This document shows, one piece after another, positions 46,821 to 59,600 of a DNA stretch of 64,000 bases. This DNA is from Apoderus coryli. Taxonomy: Eukaryota > Arthropoda > Insecta > Coleoptera > Attelabidae. The position numbers and the translations under genes were made by a program. The notes beneath the pieces were generated by a model. The model searched no databases. It saw nothing but the letters and a program-made list of their open reading frames with translations, and was not told the DNA's origin. The DNA lies in contig OU452202.1 of assembly GCA_911728435.2 (NCBI GenBank), forward strand, positions 8,101,135 to 8,165,134, written 5' to 3'. Within the stretch, counting starts at the first letter, position 1, and the number at the start of each line of letters is the position of its first letter.

Positions 46821-47413
46821 CCTATTTCGCGTGGTATTGCCGATTTTACAAAAGATCGTAATTTATTTTCCCTATTTTAATATTCAGTGGTAAAAATGTG
46901 AGTTATTAAATAAAAATAAAACAAACAACCACTTAAAAAAGCTGAGGTTCTTGCATTATTATTATTTTTAATTGTAAAAAATCGATTTTCAAATTAATAC
47001 TACTTCTTTTCTAGAACTAGTAATTTTTTTGTAGTTAAATTTGGCAATATAGAATTTTTTTGTCCGCATTCCTTTCGTTGTAACAGATTCGTTTGCCAAG
47101 CAATACCTATATACACTCTTAAATGTAAAAAGTAACGATAATAAAGCTGAATCAGGACGAAAGAGTCATGGGTATTTTGTATTTTGTAAAAGAACAATTT
47201 TGATACTACCATAGAATAATATGATACTACCACTGTACTGTGTATGTACGTAGGTATACATTGTAACAGGTAATGACGTCTCAAAAAGTCGTATTTTGAC
47301 ACAATCAGTTGTACGATATCAGTCAAATTTTTTATAAAATTTCATCTTACAAAATGCATTAAATTTATCAAATAAATAGTAAAAATAAGGATAGTATTAC
47401 TCCAGCAGAAAAG

Positions 47414-47645
47414 ATGCACTGTAGTTCTGAAGAAATTAATGACGAGGTCAGTGATCATGAGTCATGTGGTTATCACACCCGTTCTAAACGAAGAAAATTG
47501 TGTGGAAAATGCAGTGAAAAACATGAGAGTTGTAACGCGACACGTTATAGAATATGCGACATCAGCAAAAGGAAAAACGCAATTATGTTCGTACCTACAG
47601 AGGTGTTAGAAAATGTCTTTAGATATATACAATTTCATGAATTAA
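47414..47645 (+). CDS. F-box gene, exon 1
   Basis: 77 codons plus one base. It begins MHCSSEEINDEVSDHESCGY and contains the basic patch RSKRRK and five Cys before the F-box start VPTEVLENVFRYIQFHEL. The donor is GAATTAA|GTAAGA. Reading on through the donor meets a TAA at once, which supports splicing. Confidence 0.65.
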
Positions 47646-50600
47646 GTAAGATATAATATTTCAATCTAATGATATTTGATGTGAACATAGGTTTTTAAAT
47701 TTAGGTTATATCAAAGTAAGTAACTTATTTTTTTAACGAATTGCTGGTTACATAATGTAACAAGACTTAAGTTATGTTGCCTTTCATATATAAAACAGAC
47801 AAGACAAGTAGGTAGCAATACTACAAAACGGATACCTACAACTGAGATGTTTTTAATTAATTAACTTAACATTAAGGATCGCCTGATACAGAATTGTCGC
47901 AAACTAGTCTGATTTTTGACTGCCTCGCATTTAAATTCCTATGTGGGCAAGTAAACTTTCGTGGACAGCGCATATTGAGAATGTAGTGTCGAGACTGAGT
48001 AGTTGTGTGCTCCTAATAATTTTTTTTATGTTCGGTGTAAAAAACATTAGACACACCGTGTCGAGTGAGGTACTTCGGTTTGGTACAGTCTATCTTGGCG
48101 TACGGAGTTGCATATTATGGAGGTGCAACTTAAAAAACTGAAGTTTTTAAAGTGCAGAAAAAGGTCATAAGAGCAAACCAAAGAATTCCACAACAAATAT
48201 GATGTAGAGATCATTTTAAAAAATTAAATATAATGACCTTTCCAAGTCTGTACATGTATGCAACAATAGCTCACATTAAAAACCATAGCGAATCACTGCA
48301 AAGAAGAGACGAACAGAAATAATCTAGCTCTATCCTATTTTAGGCTAAGTATAGATCAAAAAAATCCTAATTACGCTAGAACTCCCTAGCGGGAAGCTTT
48401 ATTTACGATTTTTTTGTAACGTAATGTAACAAGACTTTCAGTTATGTTGGAAATTTGATTATACTAGCACGAGATGATTGACAACAAGATGTATGTGACG
48501 ACATCTTAAGTTAATTCTTGTACGGCCATGGTTTGTGAGCTTTGTTTCACCGGGCATATTGCCTGCTTACACCAGATGTCGTCACATACATCGTCTTGTC
48601 AATCGGTATCTCATGCTAGTATAAGCTCTTTGTAAATGTTGGAAATTTGAATCACATTGCCTGCCGATCACCACTACCACTGATGAGTTATGCATCAACG
48701 AAACGGTCCATCTGGTGAAAGCATAGTAGTGTGAAACAAATTTCCTACACATTGTCTTGTTACATTATGTAACAAGCAATTCTCAAATACTTATGTTTGC
48801 GACAACTACCACCACTTCAAGTCAAAGAAGGTTTCCACACTGAAAGAATCTTCTCTTATCATATTCAACCGTCAAACAGTCGGTTGGGGAATTCAAGAAA
48901 GCTGGCATGAGACTGATGACGCACCAGGTTCAGGACGCCCCGTGGAAGTCACAACTGCTACAATGAACGAAAAAATGAAAAATCCTCGTACTATGGTATC
49001 CACTGAACGTGTACACAATATTTTACTTTTCTGTACAGAGAAGCATTATGCTAGGTGGATGCCGCGTTTAATTTGGCTTCTACAAGCAAAATCCCATTGC
49101 ATTTTTGCATAGATTAATTAAAATGATACATTTTAGGTACAACTGTAAGACTAGTTAATCGTCGCTTCAAAGTTGTTGCTGAAAACATGTTGAATTTGGC
49201 GTTTAGAAGTATCGAAGAGAAATTAAAAATGCTGATTTCGTTAACAGAATTTTCAGTAGGATTCACCCAGGATGATATGGAAATTAAGTGTATCTCAAAA
49301 TTAATTTCTATGTTAGAAATATTAAAACATCAGGTAAACATTTTTTAAAAATCACGTATTCCTAAGTGTATCTTTGATTTTTTCATCAAAAAGGTAAGCA
49401 TAAAGCAAATTGAACATTTATAAATTTAGATATTTGAGATAGGAGTAAAATGTGAATCTGCCGAAACAAATGGCAAATTGCCAATTAAGTTGATACATAA
49501 TGACTAACATTTCCATTGAAAATATAAACAACATGAGATACATACGAAGGTTGTTTTTTAGTTGTAAATATAGGGCTGAAATAAAACATAGCTTTTAAAG
49601 ACATTATTGTTTTTAGAAGTATTCTGGAAGCGTTCATTTTACCTATTTTTTGTTGGTACAGTTAAAATTGTATTTTTAAAGGCATCGACTAGTTCTTCAA
49701 GTGACTGAAACCCTTGACCACGCAGTCCTAATGTAATTTTCTTTGCTCGAATGAAATATCAATTTTTTTTATAGAAGTCGAAAAACAAACAAATTTGTTA
49801 GATTTAGGTATAGTTTAACGACCTTTAAATGTTATAGGTATTTGAGTAGTGGCTCTCTCAGTATGCACAACTAAAAAGGCAGCCGATTTTCATGTCGCAT
49901 TAAATAGTATATCATTTTTAACTAATGTCATAGTGACAATTATTAGATTAACTATAGTTTATCAGGTTAGTCGGGAGCCTAATAAACTACAGTTATTTAG
50001 TTAATAAAGCACAAAACATCCTCCTTGTTAGGGGTATGTTTTGTGGTACATACGGCCGCGCCCGCTGAACTAATGTTTAGAATATAGTCATTATTTCCAA
50101 TGTATAAAAGTTTGGGCGCTTGGACCATTAATTGAAATTTATTCTTGTAGCATATAATAATATATTCAACGATTTGGAGATACGTATACAATAAATTTTA
50201 TAAAACGAAGCAAACATGCATGTACGGTGGATTAATCATAGACTTCCACTATACTATATTTTGGAAATTCACTCATACACCCTATCAACTGTACACGCCA
50301 TCAGTTTTAAAAGATTATGTAAGTATTTAACAACAAACTTAGTTCTAATTTACAGGTGATACATTTAATAGTAGACACAAAAATAATATTTGCTCTCAAT
50401 CAAATGCCAGAAGTGAAAATGCGTAATAGACTTGGAGAGTTGTTAATTAAGCTGTGCTCAGAAATTTAGTATTGAAATAAAATTAAGTCCAACATTGAGT
50501 TTATTGTATTCTCTCAATAGAGATCAACCTGTGAGCCCCACTCAGTGAATAATAATAAATAATTTATTGATAGATATTTTTACAAAATGCGAAGTTGAAG

Positions 50601-53600
50601 CAATGCTTCCTAACTTAACCTAAATTTAACTTATATTTTACCTTACTAAACTGAAAATTGATTCATATTGCTGGCCAAAATAACTAGCTTTTTTACAAAT
50701 TAGTATCTCCTATTACGTGTCTGACAGCGCTCCTAAACGAAAACACCTGTAAACTTTTTATATTCTCCGGTAGGACGTTGTAATATTTAGAAACCGTATA
50801 GGAAAATGACCGCTCAAACATTGATGTTGTGTGTAGCGGTGACTTAATGACAGTTTTATGACGAATATTCACATCATGCACAGATCCCCAGAACTTCAAT
50901 CTTTCATATAAGTATTCCGGCTTTTTTCTACTAATGATTTTATTAAACAAAATTAGTGAATGAAAGATCCGACGTTGTTTCATTCTTAACCAGCCGATTT
51001 CCTTAATCTTAGCGCTAATGCCTCTTTCACCTCTACGAATTCCACATACAAGCCGTGTGAATGAATTCTGCATCAACTGAATCCTGTTCTCATCAATTAA
51101 ACAAGGACTATACATAACATCGCCATAATTAAAATTTGACAGTACTAAACTGTCGCATAAAAGTTTTTTTGTTTGCCAGTTAAGCCATCTTCTACTACCG
51201 TATATTGCTTTTAAATTAACCACATTGCATTGTACCTAATTAGGTTTAATTGGTAACCTAACCTCAAATTCACCAGAATCTATTCTTTTAGTAGTGTTAA
51301 CATAAATATCCTCACACACCCTATCATCCGGAATCAGATGTATTTTCGCAGATACCTCCTCCAACCTCCAAAACTGTGTATAAGGACATCTGAATTTGGA
51401 GTCGAGGTAAACAAGGGGACGCATATTTACACTTTCTGAGGAAACACTTCCACCGATTACCCAACCGAAACCGAAACGAGTGTTTGGTAAGCTGGGAGGA
51501 GTTCTCCTAACCTCAATATACCCGGTTGCACAATTTCAAAATACACGTCAGCACCCAACAAAAAATATGTAGAACCTTCTATCCGCCAACTCCAAGTCAT
51601 TTCGAATGTTCAACCTATTGATGTTGACAGAAGTCTGTGGCAAAGGACAAGTAATTTTCTTTAAGCCTGAATTTTATGCTTAGATTTTTGAGCCTCAGGC
51701 GTAATACTGATGACGTCCGAAACACACGCCCGTTTGGCGAATGCCCGAAACTCGAACCTTCGTATTATTTTAATGTATTGTTAATTTAGAAGCTATCCGA
51801 GAGGTAATGATTGAACTCTGAGATCCAGAGTCAACAAGAGCCCTTGCCTCAACCCTGGAGCCATGAAAGCAATCAAATTGACAAGCGCTGTTGCAAGCAA
51901 AACCTGTAGCTCATTTTCTTCCCCACGAGTAGTTATTAAAGATGATGAAGTACCGGGAGAATGAAACCTGCCTTGATTACTATCACCCTCCTGGCTTTCA
52001 GATGCCCCCGCTTCTTGCCATACCTATGATCATCATGCAATAAAGTGTGATGTTTACCCTACATATTTCCGATTTACAAAATTTTACCGTGTGTTAACAC
52101 CCAAACAATTAAAACACAGACGTTTTTTCATTACAACTTCTCTTTTCCGTGATCAATCAAATTTTAAAAACTTATTACATCGAAATTGAATCTGATGTTG
52201 TATGAAATTTGACTTTGACATTTTATGTTTATTTTCAGGCGACTGGAAAGTTTTTCTAAAAAATTTCATCATAAGTCAGCAAACTGTGTGTATTTTTCTC
52301 TAATTTATACGCTCTGTGCGTATGAAAATCTAATTTTGACCATAAAATATACACGAGTAACAATTCCCATGATTTTAATGGTAAACCCAGAGCACCCAAA
52401 GCGTTATAGCTCTGCTTAACTTTAACTATAAAATCTCTTAAGCAACTAGAATTGCCTTTAGGAACCTGTATTTCTAGTAAAACTCGAATATGACAGTTAA
52501 TAGTAACTAATTTATTGTCATACCCTTTCCTCAACAGATCAAGAGCTATGTCATAATTCGCATCTGTTATTTGTAAATCCTGAATTAATAGTAACGGTTC
52601 TTCCTTGAATATGGTTTTTAGATATAGAAACTTTTGCACTTTATAATTGTCGAAATCTATTAAAGATTGAAAAAGTTCAATAAATGCCCTGTAATCTTCA
52701 TATTTTCCTGTAAATATTGGAATATTCACATTTGGTAACCCTAACTGAGATGTGGGTGCAACTGATTGCACAACTTGAAAAGAACCTGAGCTCGACCCTG
52801 GTACAATATCATCTGAAGCACCATTATTGGCTACATCGTTATTTCCGACTCCACTTATTGGACCCGTTCTACTCTAATTGTGTTTACTTTACTATGTAGG
52901 TAACCCTAGATATATTTATATTGTGCCTCAACTCTATTATTTTCTTGGCTTTCATCTTTTTCTTCCAATAACTCTTGTACATACCTATTCATAATCTTCC
53001 AAAGCCTTAACTAACCTTGATTCTCTAATTATAAATTCATTAATATCAAGCATTAAATTATCAGCATTAGCATTAATATGGTTCCCAATTCTCATTAATT
53101 TAGGGTTAATTCTACCCCGTTTTTGCACTAATTAGAGTCCTTATCCTGTTGTTCCATTTTTAAAAATATTTAAACATTTGTGTAATAAACTTATCAAACC
53201 TTAACCTAACCTAACTACATATAAATTCAAATCGCAAATGAAATTTATAAAAATGGAAAGTTCTGACCTTATTTTGTTCAAGTAGCACACAACTCCGTAT
53301 GCCTTGCCTGTTTACTCTGTAAGCTAGAGTAGCTCCTTGATTGCTTTGTTGTTCGTCCGTGTAAATTCCTTCGTGTAAGTATCTTTCCTTAACCTTATCC
53401 TTGTAAAACAAATACAGCGTACAAATTCCTTTTCTTTCCCAACAACCATCTATCCGGTTCGAGGCTGACCAATGATTTGATTCTCTAGCTCGGCGATTTA
53501 TTTTGCGTTTTGTTTGGAAAATAAGCTGGATTGTTTTGTGTTTTTAATTAAACTTATTTTATTAAACAACAAATCAAATAGTAAGTTCAACTAACCACTT

Positions 53601-56600
53601 ATTACTAAAGATTATTACATAGCCAAACCAAATACATTTCTTTTACCAAGGAAGTGGCAGTGATCTGATCTTGGCTATTGCCTATAGTGGACTGTAAAAA
53701 TTCAAAATTTTACTTTGCGTCGCAACGCCATTCAAAACAACAGAATATAACGCAGACAGGCGGCTCGCGTTGAAGAAATAATAAGGAATATTTTGACCAC
53801 CTGCACCACGCGGACAGGGTCGAACTCAGTATTAGCATATTAATGACAAAGATTAATCTACACAGTGTGTAGATTAATCTTTGTTAATGATAATAAAAAA
53901 ATAAAATAGATATAAACTAAATTCGGATCGAACTTGGGACCTTTGCTTTTCCTTTTATTTATTAATGATCTTGATGCCCGACTCAATTGTCATAAGTTAT
54001 TGTTCGCAGACGACTGCAAAATTTTTCAATCTATAAAAAGTTATGACGATTGTGTGCAACTCCAGTCTGATCTCTCTTGTATTGAGGAATGGTGTATTCA
54101 GAACAGGTTAAGCTTAAATGCGGAAAAATGTAAATACATAACATTTTCACGAAAAAAAGAAATAGTTGATTATGACTATGCCGTGAACCGAACTCAGATT
54201 TCTCGCTGTAGCACTGTTACAGATTTAGGTGTTGTGTTTGATAAGAAATTTTCTTACATTGACCATATTAATGCCAAGGCTTCTGAGGCAAGCAAAATGT
54301 ATGGATTTATTGTGCGTAATTGTAGAGGTTTTGATAACATTGATGCCCTCAAAATGTTGTATTACTCATATGTTCGTTTCAAACTTGAATATGCGTCGCT
54401 GATCTGGTTTCCGATATATGATGCCCATAAGTTCACTGTGGAGAGACTTCAGCGTCGTTTCCTACAATATTTATCATTTAAAAGAGATAGGGTTTATCCT
54501 GAGAGGGGGATCGATTATGGGTACCTTCTGAGTAGGTTTCAGTTTAGAGGTCTTGATTTTCGAAGATCTTTGAGTGCATTGTGTTTTCTGCATAACGTAA
54601 TTTGTGGAAGAGTCGATTGTTCGGGGTTGCTTTCTGCATTAAATATAAATGTTCCGAGACTGCACAATCGCACTAGTCGTGTTTTCTACTGCAATCGAGC
54701 AAGAACCAATATTTTAAAAAGGTCACCGGTGAGCATAATAATATGTAGTCATTTTAATCTCATTTGCGAAGATTGTGACTTATTCTTTTGTTCTCGAAGT
54801 GAACTCATTAACGTTGCGAACAATGGTTTGCCCCTATAATTATTATGGTTGTGTGCTATACAGTTGTATATTTGTAAGTTTAAATACAGAATTTATGTTT
54901 TGTTGTTCGTTGGGTTGTTATATTGTTTTGTACCGAGAAATGTTAAGTATAACTAAGTTTATTTTTCTATGTATTTTGTCCTGTAAATGGTTATCTAACT
55001 GTTGGACAATAAATGCCTTTATTATTTATTATTATTATTATTATTAATCTGAACAAAGACTAAGGCATTCTTTTATAGAATTCCGATTAAACCTTTCACT
55101 AGTCCTTTTTCTTCCAGCCACCATGTAGGACCAAAATTTGACTCATTTGTAAATAAGACATTGGACTAGTCAGAAATATTTCATTCGCCATATTTTTCAT
55201 CAAAATTTCCAACACGATTTTGGGGAATTATTTAGCTTGTGGGATAAATGTAAGGTTTCAGGCGAATAGATGTGTAAATAACAAAATTATATTCATCATC
55301 TGTCACTTTGAAATTAGTTGAAGTTTTGCTTAACGATGAACTAATGTCAATATTTTACAGGCTCTCCCGACTGAGGTAAACAAGATCATTCAAATGACAA
55401 AGACATTTTGTGTACACTTCGATAAAGTTAGCGAAGAACCGCTATGTAATTCTGTTATATTGAGTGGTTGCAAATTGATCGATATTTTAAACTGTGGAAA
55501 GTTTTGTACACGGACAACTTACTGCGAAAATTGTACTCCAGAAGTTTTTCAAGGAAAGGTAAGTAGGGATATATTGGAAGTGTATAAACTGTAGTGAGTT
55601 CATTATTTATTCATTTCTATATTAAAGAATTTATTTCGGTTACTGAGTAGAGGATTTTCATTTTCAATATAGGTACCTACATGCTATATTGAGAATGAAA
55701 ATCCCCTACTCAGTAAATCCTCGTATTCCTTGAACCGCCTTTCTAAAAGTGGTTTATTTGCCTTCCGACATTAACATATTCATCTCACGTGGTCTAGAAT
55801 AAAATGGTTATTGGAAGATGTCATCAATATGACCCAATTTCCAGGCGCTCTTATATTCCTTTGATGCTTCCTCTTTTTAAAGTATCCTACACCGCAATCC
55901 TAATCGCATTCATTATAAGAGATAAACCGAATATGCAAAAAGCAGTTATGTATGAGGTATGAGGTTGACGTAAAGCTACATCTACTGAGTGATTGTTAGT
56001 TGATGATGATACCTACATTAAAAATTTTTAAAAAACTATCTGAGTGACTACTGAGGTCGATCTAATCTATCAACCTGTGATATTGTGATATTTGTAAAGA
56101 GTTAAAGATTGGTTTATTTAGATAATGGTTGTTCTATGGAAAGCAAAAGAATTGTCGTGAAAAATATTGATACAAGTGCCCAACGAAAATATCGTAATTT
56201 AGAGAATCGTCAATTTGAAAAGAATAATTGGTTTAGTTTAATGCTATTTTATGAACGCGGTAAAATTTACACTGCTAGACTACGAAGATTTCATACGAAA
56301 ATGTGTTTGAGAGCAGGGCCGTTCCAAATCAAGACGTACCTTAATTTGATTCTGTAACTAACTGAGATAGGGAAAACTAAGGATCAGTGATGTTCAAGTT
56401 GCAGAAGTTCTTCAGGAAAGTCATAACGTGTCCTAACCGCTAGCAATCAGTAGTGAGAATACGATATCGAAACGATTATAAATGTCATACACACTGCTTT
56501 GAAGAATTGCTACAAATGTTAAGAAGTAAGGAATTGAAAACATGATTTTTATGCAGAATGGAGTAAGACCAAACAGTAAAAGTATTGTTGACTGTGGGTT

Positions 56601-59600
56601 TTCAAGAGCGTGTTTTAAGCAGACATTCCTGGGCATCAAGATCGCCTGAACTTAATGCAGCTGATTGCTTATAAATGGAAGAAATATTGAGCAATTGCGG
56701 TACAGTTTTTTAATGTTAGTTGGAAATGAGGCTTGTACTGATCAAAACCAAGGCATTTCATATGTTAATAAGCATGTTTTATTGAGCGTTCACTTGATGA
56801 GCGTTCCTACACCGAGAGACTAACGATCCAACCAGTCAGATATATAGGTGATCAAGTAGTTGCTTAATCACAATGAGTATTTTAAACATGCCACATTATG
56901 CACTCTCGGCAAAAATAACAAGCTCACTAAATTATCAGTGTCAATAATTTATCGAGTGATTAGGAAGGGAAATGTAATTGACCTAGTGTAAAAAGAAAAC
57001 GTATTGGACAAAAATTTAAACAAATTGATGACGAAGGTAGGGACTTCATTAGGAAAATTGTGTATAGTTTTTATAAATAAAATAAGGTGCCTACTTTAGA
57101 TATGGTTCGAAACAAACTTAAAAACTACGGACAATATAATTACCATTGCTTGGCCAAACTGCGGGAAATACTAATAGACTGCGGATTTAAATATAAAAAA
57201 TTGACAATAGAATGGCTGTAATTGCATCAAGAAGGACAATAGAATTGTGGGAAGAATTATTAGAAAATATTAAAGATTCAGTCAGGTAGTTATATATAGT
57301 TTATTTAGACGAGTTGGATACTCACGACGCGTTGTTGAAATATGGTTGGGTGGATAATATTATAAAAAATGCAGTTTAGGCAGTCAATATCTTCTAGAGG
57401 TAAACGCGCATCATACATCATGCAAGTGGCAAAAATGGATTTGTTCGGAATGCGTTGTTATTATCTGCTAAACATACAAGCGAATCCTCTGCATATTATA
57501 ACGAAGATATAAATGCTCAATTATTTGAAAAATGGATGGCTGAACAACTGCTACCAAACATTCCGAGTAATTCTATTATTATTATAGACAACGCATCTTA
57601 TCGTTCCAGATTGTCCATTAAAATTCCGAATACCAATACCAAAAAACAGATACTATTAATTTCATGACAGAGAAACAATTAATTATTCCTAAAACAAAGT
57701 CGACAGAAAAAATTACTTGATACAATAAAATCACTTAATTGCAAAAAATAACATGCAAATTTGCCTAACTCAAGGACATACTGTTCTCAGTTTGTCGCTT
57801 TACCCCTGTATTTTCAATCCAATCGAGATGATTTGGGGATCATAAAACCCGATTACCAAAAATTATTCAACGCCAAATAAATGTATGTATAAATTTGCTT
57901 TTATTTTCGCTAAAATAATGGTACGCCCATGCCTCCAAACTGATAGATGTATGCCGCCGATATTTTTTTTGATGATTTCAATTGACAATATATCTACTAT
58001 ACTAGTGTTTGACATCAGAAATTCCATTATGTAAAAGCAACTAAATTCTATTTACTTTTCGTTATTACTTTGACCTGGTAATAATATATCCCTTAATTTA
58101 TGCTATCGAGGTGGATACTTTACTTGACCATGAAGGATCTTAATAAATTTTATTATTATAACCGATTGAAAGGAATGAAAGAAAATATAAAATACAGTCT
58201 GGTACTCAAGTTGGCCTGGAATATATAAATAATCATTATAATACTTCAACTGTTTCAGTATCAATACTATTTCCACAATTCGTGGTTCATAGCACTACCT
58301 ATCGACATTACAAAGGCAATGGATTGGTCACAGAAGCAAAGGATGATGCATATGAGATTAAGACGAATCGTTTTGGCTCATAATGATATGTTTTTGCAAC
58401 AAAACCAATATGAGAGGGAATTAATGCTGAGGCCACAAGGAAGAGTAAAGAAACCTGGGAATAATGTCTATACTGGATATGGCGATGTAGAAGACACATT
58501 TTTTTATTATGGAGTCATGAACGATGGTAAGTACGAAAGTTGTCTTTATTTTGAAAATAGACCTAAATTAAAACTCTTTTAAAGACTATTGTTTCACGAT
58601 TCTCCAATAAGATTAATGCACTTTCGCAGGCATTCGTATTAACTCTCAAGCAGTTATTTCGACTCGTTTATTAGAAAAGTCAAAATTCCGATTTTAAGGA
58701 GTTGTGACTTTTGTCAGCTTTTTTAAAGACTAGGAACACCAAACCACATGTTTATTTTCAAGTTCATAAACAAAATTATTTTCTTTTTATTTTATGTACG
58801 GACACAAATTCATATTCTAGTTTTCATTATTTTAGATTTAAGATCGACAAACGGACGCTTGGAGACCACCGTCGCTGATATCCAAATATTTTGGGTGATG
58901 CTAGCAGAAGGATAAATGGTCTCCTGCTAGTGTTTTGTATTTACACTATTCTCATTTAAGTTTTATTTGTATTTCTAATTTTACCGTGTTAGCTATACAT
59001 TGGATTTGTTCGGCCTCTGTATGGTGGGATATGCATTACTATGTGTATGTAGATGGTACGTGTTTACATATATCTACTGTTGTATATCTCACTGTGCTTA
59101 AATGCAAGCCGATATTGTAGATGGGCAACGACTATGGTACTCTGACGAGCTCATAATAAGAGCGAAACGAATTCGTCAGTTTCTGTCGACCCATGCCTGG
59201 GTCTGGTTCTACTGAATTAGACTGAGGCCCTGCTAAATTAAACAAAATCCCTTGTGTAGGTAACACCAGTAATTTTGTCCGCTATGCCACGAAATTATTT
59301 TAATTTATTATATTTACGGACTCAAATTCATTGTATAGCTTATTAGGTAGGTACCTTTATTATTTGCTTTTAAATAAAAACAGTCTTTCTCTCTCTATCA
59401 TAGAGTTTTTATAATTCAATCAAATTTACCGTTAAGAGATAATATACAAATTTTCGAAATTTGATTACGAACTGACTCTCTGACAGATAATGTTAAACAT
59501 AATTTGGTAAAGAAACCAAACACTGGCGGCTCGTCAGAGCAGTGCCTGCTCAGATATGATTTCAGGGACATTTTTATAATAGTAATAATTATTCTATGTA

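Noticed and set aside
47000..47326. 108-codon minus frame upstream of F-box exon 1
   Set aside because: No recognised motif and AT-driven composition; a divergent gene cannot be excluded but is unsupported.
47414..49333. Assignment of the F-box gene to FBXO28
   Set aside because: The helices after the F-box are only vaguely similar and the conserved RRESERRNH-type stretch of FBXO28 is absent.
53455..53472. BEL/Pao primer-binding site (CGGTTCGAGGCTGACCA)
   Set aside because: It ends in CCA like a tRNA, but the spacing of the TTCGA to the CCA is too short for a tRNA 3' end.
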